Assembly: GCA_910574455.1 (NCBI GenBank) | Contig: CAJSYZ010000005.1 | Location: 4,774,001-4,838,000 of the forward strand | Direction of reading: 5' to 3' | Origin: Trichaptum fuscoviolaceum | Lineage: Eukaryota; Basidiomycota; Agaricomycetes; Hymenochaetales; Trichaptaceae | Length of the DNA stretch: 64,000 bases | In this document: positions 12,012 through 21,600 of the stretch, piece after piece | Layout: each line of letters starts with the position of its first letter | How positions within the stretch are numbered: position 1 is the stretch's first letter | Position numbers and translations under genes: made by a program | Notes under the pieces: generated by a model | The model's database searches: none | Told to the model about the DNA's origin: nothing | Seen by the model: the letters and a program-made list of their open reading frames with translations, nothing else

Positions 12012-13507
12012 TCAGAGCCAGCTTGTCCCCGTCAGGCTTCGCAATAACCTTCCGTACTCGCATTCCGCGCGCGCAAAGTAGTCCTTGCCTTCGGATACAT
12101 CAGAGCTTGCTGAACCACGCCTTTCTAATTTCAAAGTGCGAGGAGGGAGCAGATGCTGCTCCAGAGGCACGAGTGTCGAATGGCTCCAAGCTCCAGGAGA
12201 TCCAGTGATCGAGTTGTGTGGGCTGTCGTATGTGCTTCGGGTATCCCAGTTGGGTTGCGTCGGTTCTTCCCGATGTTCAGCTTCACCATCAGAAGGTCTC
12301 CATGCTAAAGAGCCAGCGATCTGACGACTAGTAAAGTTAATGCTACGCTTGTGGAAGTCTCCCATGCGCTGACGCCATTCAACAACCGGGAAACGCTGAA
12401 CAGCCGAACGAGCACGCAAGATAGCATGTTCTTCTTCCGTAGACTTAAGCGCCATTTTTATTGTTTTCGTAAGCTGGGACAACATGTGTGCTGTTGAACT
12501 CGATTCGACAGGGAACCACTGTGTTCAAAGTCAGATTGCAAAACATTAGAAAAAACGAATGCAAACTTACCCAACCAGGCATGAGACCGAGACCACCGTA
12601 TGGAGGCGAAGTAGTGAACTCTGGCTTTGAGTACACTCGGTTCGGGTACATCTCCATGAGACGAGCAAGTTCTCCGCAGCGAAACGTCCATACAAGTCAA
12701 TGACAGGCCCGACACAATTCAACTGAATCGAAGGGTGTTTTTCCAGTCTGGCATTAATAAATGAGCAAACATTCATTTACTTAGCAAAATAGGATTAAGA
12801 AATAACTTACAGCGAAGGCATCATGTCTGCAATAAGATCTACACCCTTTTGCTTCAACCAACAACCAATGAACACGAATAGATCTGCCTAAGGATCCTGT
12901 GCAATACCAGCCCACTCCTGAGCCTGCTGCTTGAACTCCGTACATTTCGCCTCTGCTTCCTCATCAATCTGAATGTCCTTGATTTGAACAGGCTGTTCGT
13001 CCAAAGCAGCAATAACCGTTGGGTCCGGATTCGGGAGCGAGTCGACATGCTTGAGTGTCCAAAGCGCCGGGTAACGCGCCCACGACCGTTTACCATACTG
13101 TCAGAGACACCAGCGACACCGATCGATTTCTGGTGCACATTGATGAAGGATGCTGCGGCGTGGAGCAAGTTGAACGTGTTTCCGAACTGAACGAACGTGC
13201 TCCTTGCTGATATTGAACACCGAGCACACTTCCTTCATCTCCTCCTTCGTGCGGAGTGGCCACAACCCCTGGAGCTCCGCATTGTGGAGAGACAGACAGA
13301 TGGGGAGGACCTTCGGGAGCAGATAGATAGGTGCGAGCGCACTGTGGTAGTCATTAATGTGGTAGATATCAATCTGCGGGTAGCACCTAACGGTTGCTGC
13401 GATAGCCTGGTTCCATGTCGAGTAGAAGATAGCTGAGCTGATATCGTCATGCGCGCATGATACGGGTCCGCCTTTGTTTGTGCGCGGAAGACAGGCAAGT
13501 CGAGGAC
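12012..13507 (-). pseudogene. ags1: Alpha-1,3-glucan synthase pseudogene, GT5-like part
   Basis: The minus strand encodes the synthase (GT5-like) part of a cell-wall alpha-1,3-glucan synthase. Recognisable blocks in order: PVFRAQTKADPYHARM, FYSTWNQAIAATVR, DIYHINDYHSALAP, SLHNAELQGLWPLRTKEEM, GVAGVSD, KHPSIQLNCVGPVIDLYGRF, YSKPEFTTSPPY, GGLGLMPGW and RARSAVQRFPVVEWRQRM. Lesions: a frameshift near 13095 (GVSD), a TAG near 12888, a frameshift near 12686, and an in-frame loss of roughly 40 codons at about 12597 that removes the catalytic Glu-containing segment normally between PPY and GGLG. The multi-TM C-terminal part is absent. A retrotransposon starts at 13513, and the upstream part of the gene continues at 33054. 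Confidence 0.9.
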
Positions 13508-13512
13508 GATGT
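13508..13512. repeat. Target-site duplication GATGT (left copy, E1)
   Basis: GATGT here and at 33049-33053 flank E1. On the minus strand the glucan synthase reads ACATC on both sides, so the insertion point in the gene is exact. Confidence 0.92.
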
Positions 13513-15389
13513 TGTTACGACCTGGGGGGAACCTGGGGGCCGGGGCGCGTTAGCGGCTTCCGGGGCAAGGCCTGGGAGAGCGCGCGGCAACGGAGAAGGC
13601 GAACGGGAACCGTTAAGGACGCTACAACGCCAACGGAGTCTGCCGGGGAGCGGGGCTACGGGGGCGAGACGCAAGGGGGCTCAAGGCGAGGACGGGACGG
13701 AGTCAGAGTCGAGGCTGGGAAGGCAGAGTCGAGGCGCGGGGAGACAGAGTCGAGGCGCGGGGAGACAGAGTCGAGACGCGGGGAAATGCAAAGCGGGATT
13801 CTGGCGGGAATCTGGATTCGCGCGGGAATCTGGATTCGTGCGGGAATCTGGATTCGCGCGGGAATCTGGATTCGTGCGGGAATCTGGATTCGCGCGGGAA
13901 TCTGGATTCGTGCGGGAATCTGGATTCGTGCGGGGATCTGGATTCGTGCGGGGATCGCAGAGCGGGAATCGTTCGGGGCTTTGGCGGGATTCGCAGAGCG
14001 GGATCCGGGACAAGACAGAGACAAGAGAGCCAGGGAGCAGGCGTGCTCAGGACGGGAGCAGAGAGCTCAGGATAACCGGGATCTCAAGGCAACACTTCTG
14101 TATCAGGAGGAGGTTCCCTAAGGAAGCACTCGACAAGTCAGCATTGTAAAACTACACTAGAGACAAGACAGAAACACACCTAAGGAAGCACTCGACAAGA
14201 GGACAAAAGTGAGTGCTCCTTACGGTGGCGACAGGTATTTATCTACTGGGCAGAATCTACAGGGAACGGGCATGCACAAACGCGCAACTAACTAGTTACA
14301 CAATCTTGCGGGCGAAGGCCGCGCATACAGTGACGTGAATCCGGGATTCGGGATTCGATGCGGGAACATCTGGGCAAGATCTAAGGGAACGAGCGTGAAG
14401 CATGGTCAAGTGGAACAAAGAGAACTAAAGGAATGTAATTGTGCGCGAGGTATCAAGCTGGCGCACAGGCAGCGGGGTAACGAGCGTGGGGGGCGGATGT
14501 AATGCATACATCGTCTCGGGATAAGTTGCAGGCAACTTCTGGCGTGGATCAGGGTCGCGGGAGATCGACAGGGACCAACTTCGAAGAAGCCGGTGCTTCG
14601 ATGTCGTAACGAAGCCTAATCGCGAGGCGCGCGCGGGGCAGGGCGACTAAGGACGAGGTTCGAGTCCTTGCGGACAATGAGATCAATCCCGCACACGGGG
14701 TGGCGGGAATCTGGTCTACGGGCCGGGACAGGACGCTACTAACGAGACTAGTTGGCTGGCACGTGCGTGGCCAGGCCAATCACCTGGGGCTATCTCAAGA
14801 CGAGGTTAGCATCGAGGAGCGGGGAAGCTAAGGGGTTTCCCTTGGACAACGGGAAACTCGCGCGATTCGCGACGGGATCATGCAGGGAATCTGGTTCGGG
14901 TTTCGACCGGGTTTCGAGTTCGGGTTTCGACTGGGAATCGAGTTCGGGTTTAGACCGGGTTTCGAGTTCGGGTTTCGACTGGGAATCGAGTTCGGGTTTA
15001 GACCGGGAATCGAGTTCGGGTTTCGACCGGGAATCGAGTTCGGGTTTCGACCGGGAATCGAGACAGGGAATCTTTCGGGAATCAGAGCGGGAACTTAGCT
15101 GGGGTTGCGATGGGAATCGCGGCGGGATCGAAGGCGGGAATCCTGCGGGGGATTTGCGCAGGGATTCGAGACGGGACGCGAGGCGGGAAACGAGCGGGAG
15201 GAGTTTGGCGGGACTCCAACCTGGACGAGTGGGGGAGTCTTGACGGGACTCCAACCGGGAACGAGCGTGGGTTGCGGGATTGTCAGAGGGGACGCTTGAC
15301 AGCGTTCGCGGCGAGGCGGGATTCCTGGCGGGGCAGGCTGTGGACGAACAAGGGCAAGTCGAGAGGCACAGGATGTCGAAGGGGTTAGC
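13513..15389 (-). repeat. E1 left LTR (its 3' LTR), first part
   Basis: Matches 30548 to about 32430. It contains an 18-bp array (GGGAATCTGGATTCGTGC-like, about 13796-13965, more copies than in the right LTR) and a second array of about 36 bp units (GGGTTTCGAC, GGGAATCGAGTTC) at about 14890-15075. The arrays create apparent repetitive proteins on both strands that I do not regard as genes. Interrupted after TTAGC at 15385-15389 by E2. Confidence 0.9.
14200..14210 (-). promoter_or_regulatory. E1 self-primer complement in the 3' LTR
   Basis: On minus this reads ACTTTTGTCCT, the exact complement of the E1 primer-binding site AGGACAAAAGT. A TATA-like ATAAATA starts 32 nt upstream (14242-14236), placing a plausible RNA start at the primer. 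The active copy would be the one in the right LTR (31241-31251). Confidence 0.7.
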
Positions 15390-16184
15390 TGTCGAGATCC
15401 CGGGCTCCTTTTCTCATTTCCCGCACTTTCCCGCCAAGGATCCCGACATGAGCAGACAAACCCGCGGGGAGAATCCCGCCATTGGATTCCCCGCGCGAAA
15501 CCTCATTCCCGAATCGCACGATCCCATGCTCACGTGACTTATCCCGCACCACCGTCCCGGCAACCATGCACGCATACACACACTCATTTACGACGACCCG
15601 CCACGGCACACGTACATTCACTTATCAACATACGCTCATTAATCCGTTAGTACCTCAAGGTGACGACCTGCAACAGTCTGGCATACCTAGTCTGGCTAGT
15701 CGCGGCCCCGGACCGGACGCTGACGTCCACGGACAGGCCGTAGCCATCTGGAGAGACGGGATAGACATGCCTAGCAGTGCGGTCGTAGCATGTATCGTTT
15801 GTAGTAGATAGGTGCGCATTGCGCAAGGACACTTAGCGTAGATTAACTATACAGTCTTTACGAAGTAGATAAATAGCTGTAGGCATCGTAAGGAGCACCC
15901 CACTTTTGACCTCTTGTGGAGTGCTTCCTTAGGTGCGATCTCTCTCTTTTCTCCTGTGTAGTTAGTTGCGCAATACTTACTTGTGGAGTGCTTCCTTAGG
16001 GATCCGCTTACTTGACGTTCAAAGCAGTGAAGAGTCCTAGCTGGCCTTGAGAATCCCGCGCGTTTCCCGCCTGAATTCCCACGCTCGTTCCCAGTCGCAA
16101 ATCCAGATTCCCGAATGCGGGTTCTTGTCGCGAATTCCAGTTTCCCGAAACTGTTTCCCGCTACAATTCCCGACGGTCGTAACA
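15390..16184 (+). repeat. E2 5' LTR
   Basis: Contains a TATA-like ATAAATA (15869-15875), the self-primer ACTTTTGACCT (15902-15912), and two identical copies of CTTGTGGAGTGCTTCCTTAGG (15913-15933, 15980-16000). Confidence 0.92.
15902..15912 (+). promoter_or_regulatory. E2 self-primer / predicted RNA 5' end
   Basis: ACTTTTGACCT is perfectly complementary to the primer-binding site AGGTCAAAAGT at 16187-16197. It lies about 33 nt after the start of a TATA-like box, as expected if the transcript starts here and folds back to prime first-strand synthesis, as shown for Tf1 of fission yeast. Confidence 0.72.
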
Positions 16185-16186
16185 TT

Positions 16187-16197
16187 AGGTCAAAAGT
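16187..16197 (+). other. E2 primer-binding site
   Basis: AGGTCAAAAGT, two bases (TT) after the LTR end. It does not resemble the usual TGG-type tRNA 3'-end complement but matches the LTR of the same element in 11 of 11 positions. Confidence 0.75.
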
Positions 16198-16273
16198 CCT
16201 GGCTCACCGCCGCTCGGACTCGACACCCTCACGCTCTTTACTTCTACCCCCGCACCCGTACCGCCGACCCGCG

Positions 16274-16689
16274 ATGTCGTCCCACCAGGAATGGGGAGGA
16301 CTCGCAGACACCTTCGCTTTCCCGTCCCCTAGCTCCTCGATGGAGGAAGACAAACTCCAGCCCATCCTTGATCGCCTCGACACCCTCGAAAAGCGCTACT
16401 CCAAGCTAGTCAACGAACACAATCAGGTTCAGAACACAGTCGCCCAGCTCAAGCACGCCAACCGGGCGTTAGAAGCCCAAATCGCGAGTCAGCCCGCCTC
16501 CCCGTCTGGGGGCGGAGCCGGGCTCAAGATGAAGCTTCCCGACACCTTCGAAGGCGAACGAGCCAAGCTGGAGAACTGGATTCACCAGATTAAGCTCTAC
16601 CTGTTCGGACAACATCCGGGACTAGACGAAACCCGCAAGGTCGCATTTGCTCTGATGCTACTGCGGGGGCCGGCGCAAGACTGGGCACG
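16274..16689 (+). pseudogene. gag: E2 gag, 5' part (interrupted by E3)
   Basis: Starts MSSHQEWGG at 16274. A coiled-coil-like stretch (LDTLEKRYSKLVNEHNQV) precedes a capsid-like block with LPDTFEGERAKLENWIHQIK and LRGPAQDWAR. The frame is cut after GCACG at 16689 by E3 and resumes in frame at 23033. Without E3 and the duplicated 5 bp the gene would be about 402 codons. Confidence 0.88.
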
Positions 16690-17265
16690 TGTCAGGAATC
16701 CGCCTCAGGTTATTTTATTTCTTTTATTTTTCCTTTATTTTCTTTTACGATCATACTCCGAGTCGGATCCCCGACATGTCCGGTCCGAAACCGGACTTTC
16801 TTTGACTCCGATTCTCTTCCTTTTTGCGTAGATTACTTGCCTGTATGTTTGCAGGCCGCTAGGACAAGCGCCCTGCAAGCAATTCTCTTTTCTTTCTTTC
16901 TTCCGCCACTCCGACTCGAACCTCCGCTCTACCGATGCGGGACCCCGACTAGAGCGGGACCCCGAACTCCGACTTACGTCAGCGGTATAGGTCGGACCTA
17001 GTCGGATCAGGGTCCAGTGGCTTGGTACTGTATAGTTTTTACCTTTGTTCATCAAAACCGCGGATCCCCCTGCGAAGCACTCCACTTTTGGCCTCTTGTA
17101 AAGTGCTTCTCAGGTGATGTGTTTATCTTTAGCTCTGATGTGTAGAATAGCTTAATTGACTTGTAAAGTGCTTCTCAGAGTGAGAACCACCGCTCATTGC
17201 GTCCGATCGTCGTCTGTGTCCGATTCAGGGTCTCGAAAGCGAAGGAACCACTCTAGGTCGTAACA
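16690..17265 (+). repeat. E3 5' LTR
   Basis: Contains the self-primer at 17084-17094 and a 19-bp direct repeat CTTGTAAAGTGCTTCTCAG at 17095-17113 and 17160-17178. GAAGCACT at 17074-17081 can pair with AGTGCTTC in either repeat, putting the primer in a loop. Confidence 0.95.
17084..17094 (+). promoter_or_regulatory. E3 self-primer / predicted RNA 5' end
   Basis: ACTTTTGGCCT is perfectly complementary to AGGCCAAAAGT at 17268-17278. Unlike E1 and E2 there is no clear TATA box 30 nt upstream; TATAGTTTTT lies about 54 nt upstream. Confidence 0.7.
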
Positions 17266-17267
17266 TT

Positions 17268-17278
17268 AGGCCAAAAGT
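17268..17278 (+). other. E3 primer-binding site
   Basis: AGGCCAAAAGT, two bases after the LTR. The fourth base is C here, T in E2 and A in E1, and the LTR partner changes to match in every case. Confidence 0.75.
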
Positions 17279-17329
17279 TTGTTCTTTCGACGCCCTGCGA
17301 TTGCACCGACCGATTTTTGATCCCTCTGA

Positions 17330-18610
17330 ATGGGAAGATTCGGACAAGAAGACTCCGACGAAGATATGACCGACCCGATCAACCCCGCGCAAGCAGCGCC
17401 CGCGCCAGGCGCTGCTCCGACTCCGACTCCGGGTGCTGCTCCCGCCCAGACCGCACCACCGCCCCAGCAGGGCGGAGACCTCCCCCCAGACGTCCTCCAG
17501 GCTATTAATGATGCCACCCGACCTCTCCAGTCACACCTGCAGGAGGTGACCGCCGAAAACCAGCGCCTCCACGACTTCATGAACCTGTTTGTCCGAAATG
17601 CGCAGGAAGGCGCGACCCGCACTCCCAAGGGTCCGAAGGTCGGTGCCCCGCCCGCGTTCTATGGGCGTACTCCGAAAGATAAGGAGACAGAGAGTATCAG
17701 CTTTGAGGAGTGGTCGCAGAAGGTCCGACTTTATGTCCGGATGCGCCCCCAGGAGTTTGTAGGCAGTCCGACGATGGCCTGTCTATGGGCTGCTTCGCTA
17801 CTCCGCGGGCCCGCTGAACAATGGGCTCGTCCGCACACGACCGCCGCCCTCGAGGGCACCGAAGTCCCCGCTCTCATGACCGATTTGGAACTCTTCCTGG
17901 CGTCCCTCCAGTCCGCGTTCGGACGTCCGAACATCAAGCGCCACGCCGGACAGGAGCTTATGAAACTGCGCCAGGGCAAGGACACGGTGTCGGAGTATGC
18001 GGCGAAGTTTCGTGCGTTGCTGGTGGAGTCGGAGGTGGACTGGGGGATGGAAGGGAAGATGTTGGTGTTCGAGACCGGACTCAGCAGTCAGTTCCGCTAC
18101 GATCTGGCGAGCAAGGAGATCCGGGAGACCAAGAGCTTCGACCAGTGGGTCCGACTGCTTTGCGAATACGATGAGGACTTGCGTGCGCGTCGGACTGGCT
18201 TCAAGCAGAACAACTGGAGTCCGAACTGGGGCTCCCGCTCGCAGACACACCACTCCGCTTCGCGCGGACCGACTCGGGACCCCGACGCGATGGACATCGA
18301 TCGCTTGAGCACTGAAGAGATGATGCGCCGCGGACTTTGCTTCCAGTGCGGTGAGCATGGACATCTGGCTCGAGACTGTCCGCAGCGGAGCAAGAGATCA
18401 AATGTCCGATCGAAGGTGGCTTCACAGACCGCCGCCTCGTCGTCCACCGCTCCGCCCGCCGCCTCTGCGCCCGCCGCCGCTTCCAAGACACCGACTGCGA
18501 CCCTCGAGGAAGTCCGCGACGAGACTCCGACCGTGAACGCCGCTTGCACTCCGACCGTTGACGAAATCGCCAAAGCGGTAGCAGCTGCTCTCAAGAGTCA
18601 GGGTTTTTGA
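17330..18610 (+). CDS. gag: E3 Gag (capsid and zinc knuckle)
   Basis: 426 residues. The N-terminus is acidic and Pro/Ala-rich. A retrotransposon capsid region spans about residues 100-290 (ISFEEWSQKVRLYVRM, LLRGPAEQWAR, LRQGKDTVSEYAAKFRAL), followed by one CX2CX4HX4C knuckle, CFQCGEHGHLARDC, at about residues 337-350, and a Ser/Ala/Pro-rich tail. It would form the virus-like particle and bind element RNA. The stop TGA at 18608-18610 directly follows the slippery heptamer GGGTTTT (18601-18607). Confidence 0.93.
   Translation: MGRFGQEDSDEDMTDPINPAQAAPAPGAAPTPTPGAAPAQTAPPPQQGGDLPPDVLQAINDATRPLQSHLQEVTAENQRLHDFMNLFVRNAQEGATRTPKGPKVGAPPAFYGRTPKDKETESISFEEWSQKVRLYVRMRPQEFVGSPTMACLWAASLLRGPAEQWARPHTTAALEGTEVPALMTDLELFLASLQSAFGRPNIKRHAGQELMKLRQGKDTVSEYAAKFRALLVESEVDWGMEGKMLVFETGLSSQFRYDLASKEIRETKSFDQWVRLLCEYDEDLRARRTGFKQNNWSPNWGSRSQTHHSASRGPTRDPDAMDIDRLSTEEMMRRGLCFQCGEHGHLARDCPQRSKRSNVRSKVASQTAASSSTAPPAASAPAAASKTPTATLEEVRDETPTVNAACTPTVDEIAKAVAAALKSQGF
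18601..18607 (+). promoter_or_regulatory. E3 -1 frameshift slippery site GGGTTTT
   Basis: In the gag frame this reads G GGT TTT then TGA, the X XXY YYZ form. A -1 slip enters the pol frame (GGG TTT TTG AGT) without a gap. No separate ATG opens pol nearby, which favours frameshifting over reinitiation. Confidence 0.75.
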
Positions 18611-21600
18611 GTGGGTCTAGGCGCGCGGTCGTTCCGCCAAAGACCCCGAACCGATTTTCGCTGTTAGATGATGATGTATCCGATCCCTCTGTGTACAATC
18701 GTACTTCGCTAATACACAAGAGTTTGCGTCGATTCATCCATGTCCCAGTGAGAATAAGTGACGGCCAAAAGATTTTGAGCATGAGAGCGCTGCTAGACTG
18801 CGGTGCATTTTCGGTGATTATCAACCAGAAGTTGGTGCGGAAGTTCGGACTACGTACTCGTCCTCTCGACCGACCGATCAAGGTGTACAACGCCGACGAT
18901 TCGCTGAACCAGAGTGGTCCGATTACAGACCAAGTCCGACTTACTCTGGAGATCGGTGGACACAAAGAAGAAGTCGATGCCACAGTGGCAAACATCGGAG
19001 ACTATCCGTTGATCATTGGGATAGATTGGCTACACCACCATAACCCCGAGATTGATTGGAACGACGAGACCATCAGCTTCACGCGATGTCCGAACGAATG
19101 CCGCCCTGTCGAAGCGGCAAGAGTCGTAGAAGTCGGACAACCGCTACCCTGCGCCGTTCGCAAGTTGCGGACCGCGCGATGCAAGAACAGTCGACAGATG
19201 CGACCGCGACCGCAGCCCCATGCGAGAGTCTGCGTTGCGGAAGTCGGTGATGATTCAGATGAGTCGGACAGTGAGTCTGACGACCTTGCGAAGATTCCCC
19301 CCGGATTTCGGTACTCCGAAAAGTACATGGACATCTACCATGACGTGGAGCAGTTCTATGTGGCGGACGATCCGGACTTTGTGCATAAAGTTGCGGCCTC
19401 GTATACCTGGTCGCAGGCGATTGCGGAGAAGTCGGCAGTGAAGGAGGGTGATAAGTCCTTCGAGGAGATGGTCCCCCCGCAGTACCGCGAGTTTGCGAAG
19501 GTGTTTTCGAAGTCAGAGGCCGAACGGTTGCCCGAAAGGAAGCCGTTTGACCATGCGATCGACTTGGAGCCCGGATTGACCCCTTCGTATAGCAAGATCT
19601 ATCCTATGGCACCGGCGGAACGTGCAGCCTTGAAGGAGTTCATTGAGGAGAACCTCCGCAAGGGCTACATCCGTCCGTCGAAGTCCCCCGCCGCAGCTCC
19701 GGTCTTCTTCATCAAAAAGAAGGACGGATCGCTTCGGATGGTTGTCGACTACCGAAAACTCAACGAGATCACCGTCAAAAATCGGTACCCGCTCCCGCTG
19801 ACCACCGAACTCATTGATTCCTTGAAGAAGGCCCGCGTTTTCACCAAGCTCGACTTGCGGGCCGGATACAACAATATCCGCATCAAGGAAGGCGACGAGT
19901 GGAAGGCTGCTTTTCGGACTCAGGAAGGACACTTCGAACCGACCGTTATGACTTTCGGACTTACGAACGCACCCGCTACGTTTCAGCGGATGATGAACGA
20001 GCTCTTCAAGGATATGCTGGATGTTATTGTCATTATCTACCTCGATGACATCTGCATTTTTTCGGAGAACGAGTCGGAGCATGAGGAACACGTTAAGGAG
20101 GTACTCCGACGTCTGGAGAAGTATGACCTGTTCTGTAAGCCCGAAAAGTGCGAGTTCCACAAGGACTCCATCGAGTACTTGGGCATGATCATTGGCTCTG
20201 GAATTATCTCGATGGATCCGAAGAAGGTCGAAGCGGTGGCCGAATGGCCGACTCCGGCGAAGGTGAAGGACATTCAGGCTTTCTTGGGGTTCGCCAACTT
20301 CTACCGACGTTTTATCAAGGACTTCTCGAAGCTGGCGGTTCCCATGACCGAATTGTTGCGGAAGGATGTCCAGTGGCGCTGGACTACCCGCCAGCAAGAG
20401 TCCTTCGATGGTCTGAAGAAGAAGTTTGCTGAGGCACCGGTCCTTGCGATGCCCGACCTTGAGAAACCCTTCATCCTCGAATGCGATGCTTCGGACTTCG
20501 CGACCGGAGCGGTACTTTCGCAGATCGGACCAGACGGTGACATTCACCCAGTGGCCTACTATTCGAAGTCCCTGGGCGATGCGGAGAGGAACTATGAGAT
20601 CCACGACAAGGAGCTTCTAGCCATCGTCCGAGCCTTGGACGAGTGGCGGCACTATCTCGAAGGAAGTCCGCACAAAATTGACATTGTGTCGGACCACCGA
20701 AACCTGCTCTTCTTCGCGGAAGCCCGAAACCTTACGAGACGCCAGGCCCGCTGGAGCTTGTTCCTTAGCCGTTTTGACTTTCTGATCCGTCACCGTCCCG
20801 GACGACTCGGTGGAAAGCCGGATGCTTTGTCCAGGCGCGAAGATCTTCGTCCTGACGGACCGGACAATACGGACAAGGTCCTTCTGGACACAAACCGCTT
20901 CTATACGTTGGCAATGCGACGAGGGATGGTCCGGGCAGAGGGGGATACGGAGTTGTTGCGAAGGATTCGGGAGTCCGAGAGGTTTGATGAGGAATTGGTA
21001 GAGGCGATCGAGAAGGTGAAGGAAGGGGCTCCGCGCGCGCTGGCGAACGATCTGGAGGAGTGGAACACGGAGGATGGGCTGCTGCTGTACCGAGGTAAGG
21101 TCTATGTGCCGAAGGACGAGGAGATCCGCCGCGATATCGTCAAGTTACACCACGATTCGCTTCCGGTCGGACATCCGGGTCGTTGGAAGACCTACGAGTT
21201 GGTGAGTCGGAACTACTGGTGGCCTGGTATGTCTACCTTCGTCGAGCGGTACGTGTCGGGCTGTGACACTTGTATACGGACGAAGAACATCCCGCAACGT
21301 CCGGTTGGTCCGCTTCAGCCCAACGAAGTACCAGACGGACCGTGGCAGGTCATTTCATGCGATTTCATCACACAGCTGCCACAGTCCGGCGAATACGACG
21401 CCATCTTTGTGGTTGTAGACCGACTCACCAAGCAGGCCCATTTCATACCGACGACCTCGGATATTGACTCCGCGCGGACGGCCGACTTGTTTGTGTCCGA
21501 AGTCTGGAAACACCATGGTACGCCGCGCAAAGTCATTTCGGACCGGGGTACACAGTTCGTGTCCCGGTTTATGAAGGCGGTACTTCACCGACTCGGTATT

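Noticed and set aside
13796..13965. Regular 18-bp repeats resembling a CRISPR array
   Set aside because: There are no unique spacers, the units are contiguous, the array lies inside an LTR, and the host is a eukaryote. It is a minisatellite whose copy number differs between the two LTRs.
13457..15299. Open frames coding RESGFARESGF-, PARIQIPARIQI- and SRSKPELDSRSKPEL-like repetitive proteins on both strands
   Set aside because: They come from the LTR arrays, are open on both strands at once, and are duplicated in the other LTR. No start context or splice signals support a gene.
19513..20604. 363-codon minus-strand frame within E3 pol, and a similar 333-codon frame at 21355-22356
   Set aside because: Antisense shadows of the GC-rich, intact pol gene; no independent features.
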